7,203 bases of DNA. Origin: Mesoaciditogaceae bacterium. GTDB taxonomy: Bacteria > Thermotogota > Thermotogae > Mesoaciditogales > Mesoaciditogaceae. The stretch lies in assembly GCA_015486145.1 (NCBI GenBank), contig WFSH01000025.1, positions 1 to 7,203 on the forward strand, given 5' to 3'. The translations under genes and the position numbers were made by a program. Below, piece by piece: positions 7,112-7,203 of the stretch. The notes beneath the pieces are model-generated. The model saw only the letters and a program-made list of their open reading frames with translations. It searched no databases and had not been told where the DNA came from. The first letter of the stretch is position 1; each line of letters opens with the position of its first letter.

Positions 7112-7174
7112 GTCATTCCGGCCACCGAGCCGGAATCTCGTTTTGAAGAGATCCTGAATCAAGTTCAGGATGAC
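7112..7174. repeat. REP/MITE-like double hairpin element
   Basis: Two perfect 8-bp stems lie in tandem: ATTCCGGC/GCCGGAAT (7115-7122 with 7129-7136, 6-nt loop) and ATCCTGAA/TTCAGGAT (7151-7158 with 7164-7171, 5-nt loop). The whole is bounded by GTCAT (7112-7116) and ATGAC (7170-7174), a short terminal inverted repeat. This GTCATTCC...GGATGAC layout resembles palindromic intergenic repeats known from many bacterial genomes; that resemblance is from memory. No transposase is present, so it would be non-autonomous. Confidence 0.65.
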
Positions 7175-7203
7175 ACTAAAGCAAAAGATTCTACACTAAT
7201 GAG

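Larger units (their letters stand above)
6838..7203. other. Gene-free upstream region of GH1
   Basis: About 366 bases hold no credible coding sequence. Working away from GH1, they contain its leader, the 26-bp block, a stretch without recognised features (6945-7010), the three-hairpin cluster, a further small palindrome AGCTATCGCT (7087-7096) and the double hairpin element. The last 29 bases show nothing I can interpret. The neighbour beyond the window is unknown. Confidence 0.6.

Noticed and set aside
6977..7162. 61-codon open frame on the minus strand
   Set aside because: It runs through the palindromic repeats, has a composition unlike a protein and no ribosome site; it is a translation of repeat DNA.

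Overview
The window holds four complete protein-coding genes and looks like ordinary chromosome of a thermophilic bacterium. Thermotogota is my best guess. The reasons are an iron alcohol dehydrogenase of thermophile type, a threonine aldolase very close to the Thermotoga maritima form, moderate-to-low GC, strong GGAGG ribosome sites and use of a TTG start. The assignment is by recollection of families, not by a search.

Layout: (1) 2-1174 (+) iron-containing alcohol dehydrogenase, followed almost without gap by (2) 1190-2227 (+) low-specificity L-threonine aldolase. These two form an apparent operon. The aldolase releases acetaldehyde and the dehydrogenase could reduce it to ethanol. (3) After a 160-nt gap comes a complete tricorn protease, 2388-5558 (+), with all catalytic residues. 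(4) Convergent to it is a GH1 beta-glycosidase, 5614-6837 (-). The two convergent genes share one long symmetric hairpin terminator at 5577-5617, which overlaps the GH1 stop codon. (5) From 6838 to the end there is no credible gene. This stretch holds the GH1 leader, a run of small hairpins and a REP/MITE-like double hairpin.

The most interesting signal joins the two convergent genes. An identical 26-bp block lies upstream of tricorn (2285-2310) and, in inverted position, upstream of GH1 (6919-6944). It has the same orientation to each gene and nearly the same distance to each start (77 and 81 nt). It contains an extended -10 motif (TGC TAAAAT), and the next 40 nt remain about 70% identical without gaps. 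This could be a shared promoter/leader that puts a peptidase and a glycosidase under one control, or the worn copies of an intergenic repeat. A second structured signal is a pair of hairpins at 7036-7077 with the same loop core but different, still-pairing stems. I see no clear evidence for an undescribed multi-gene system.
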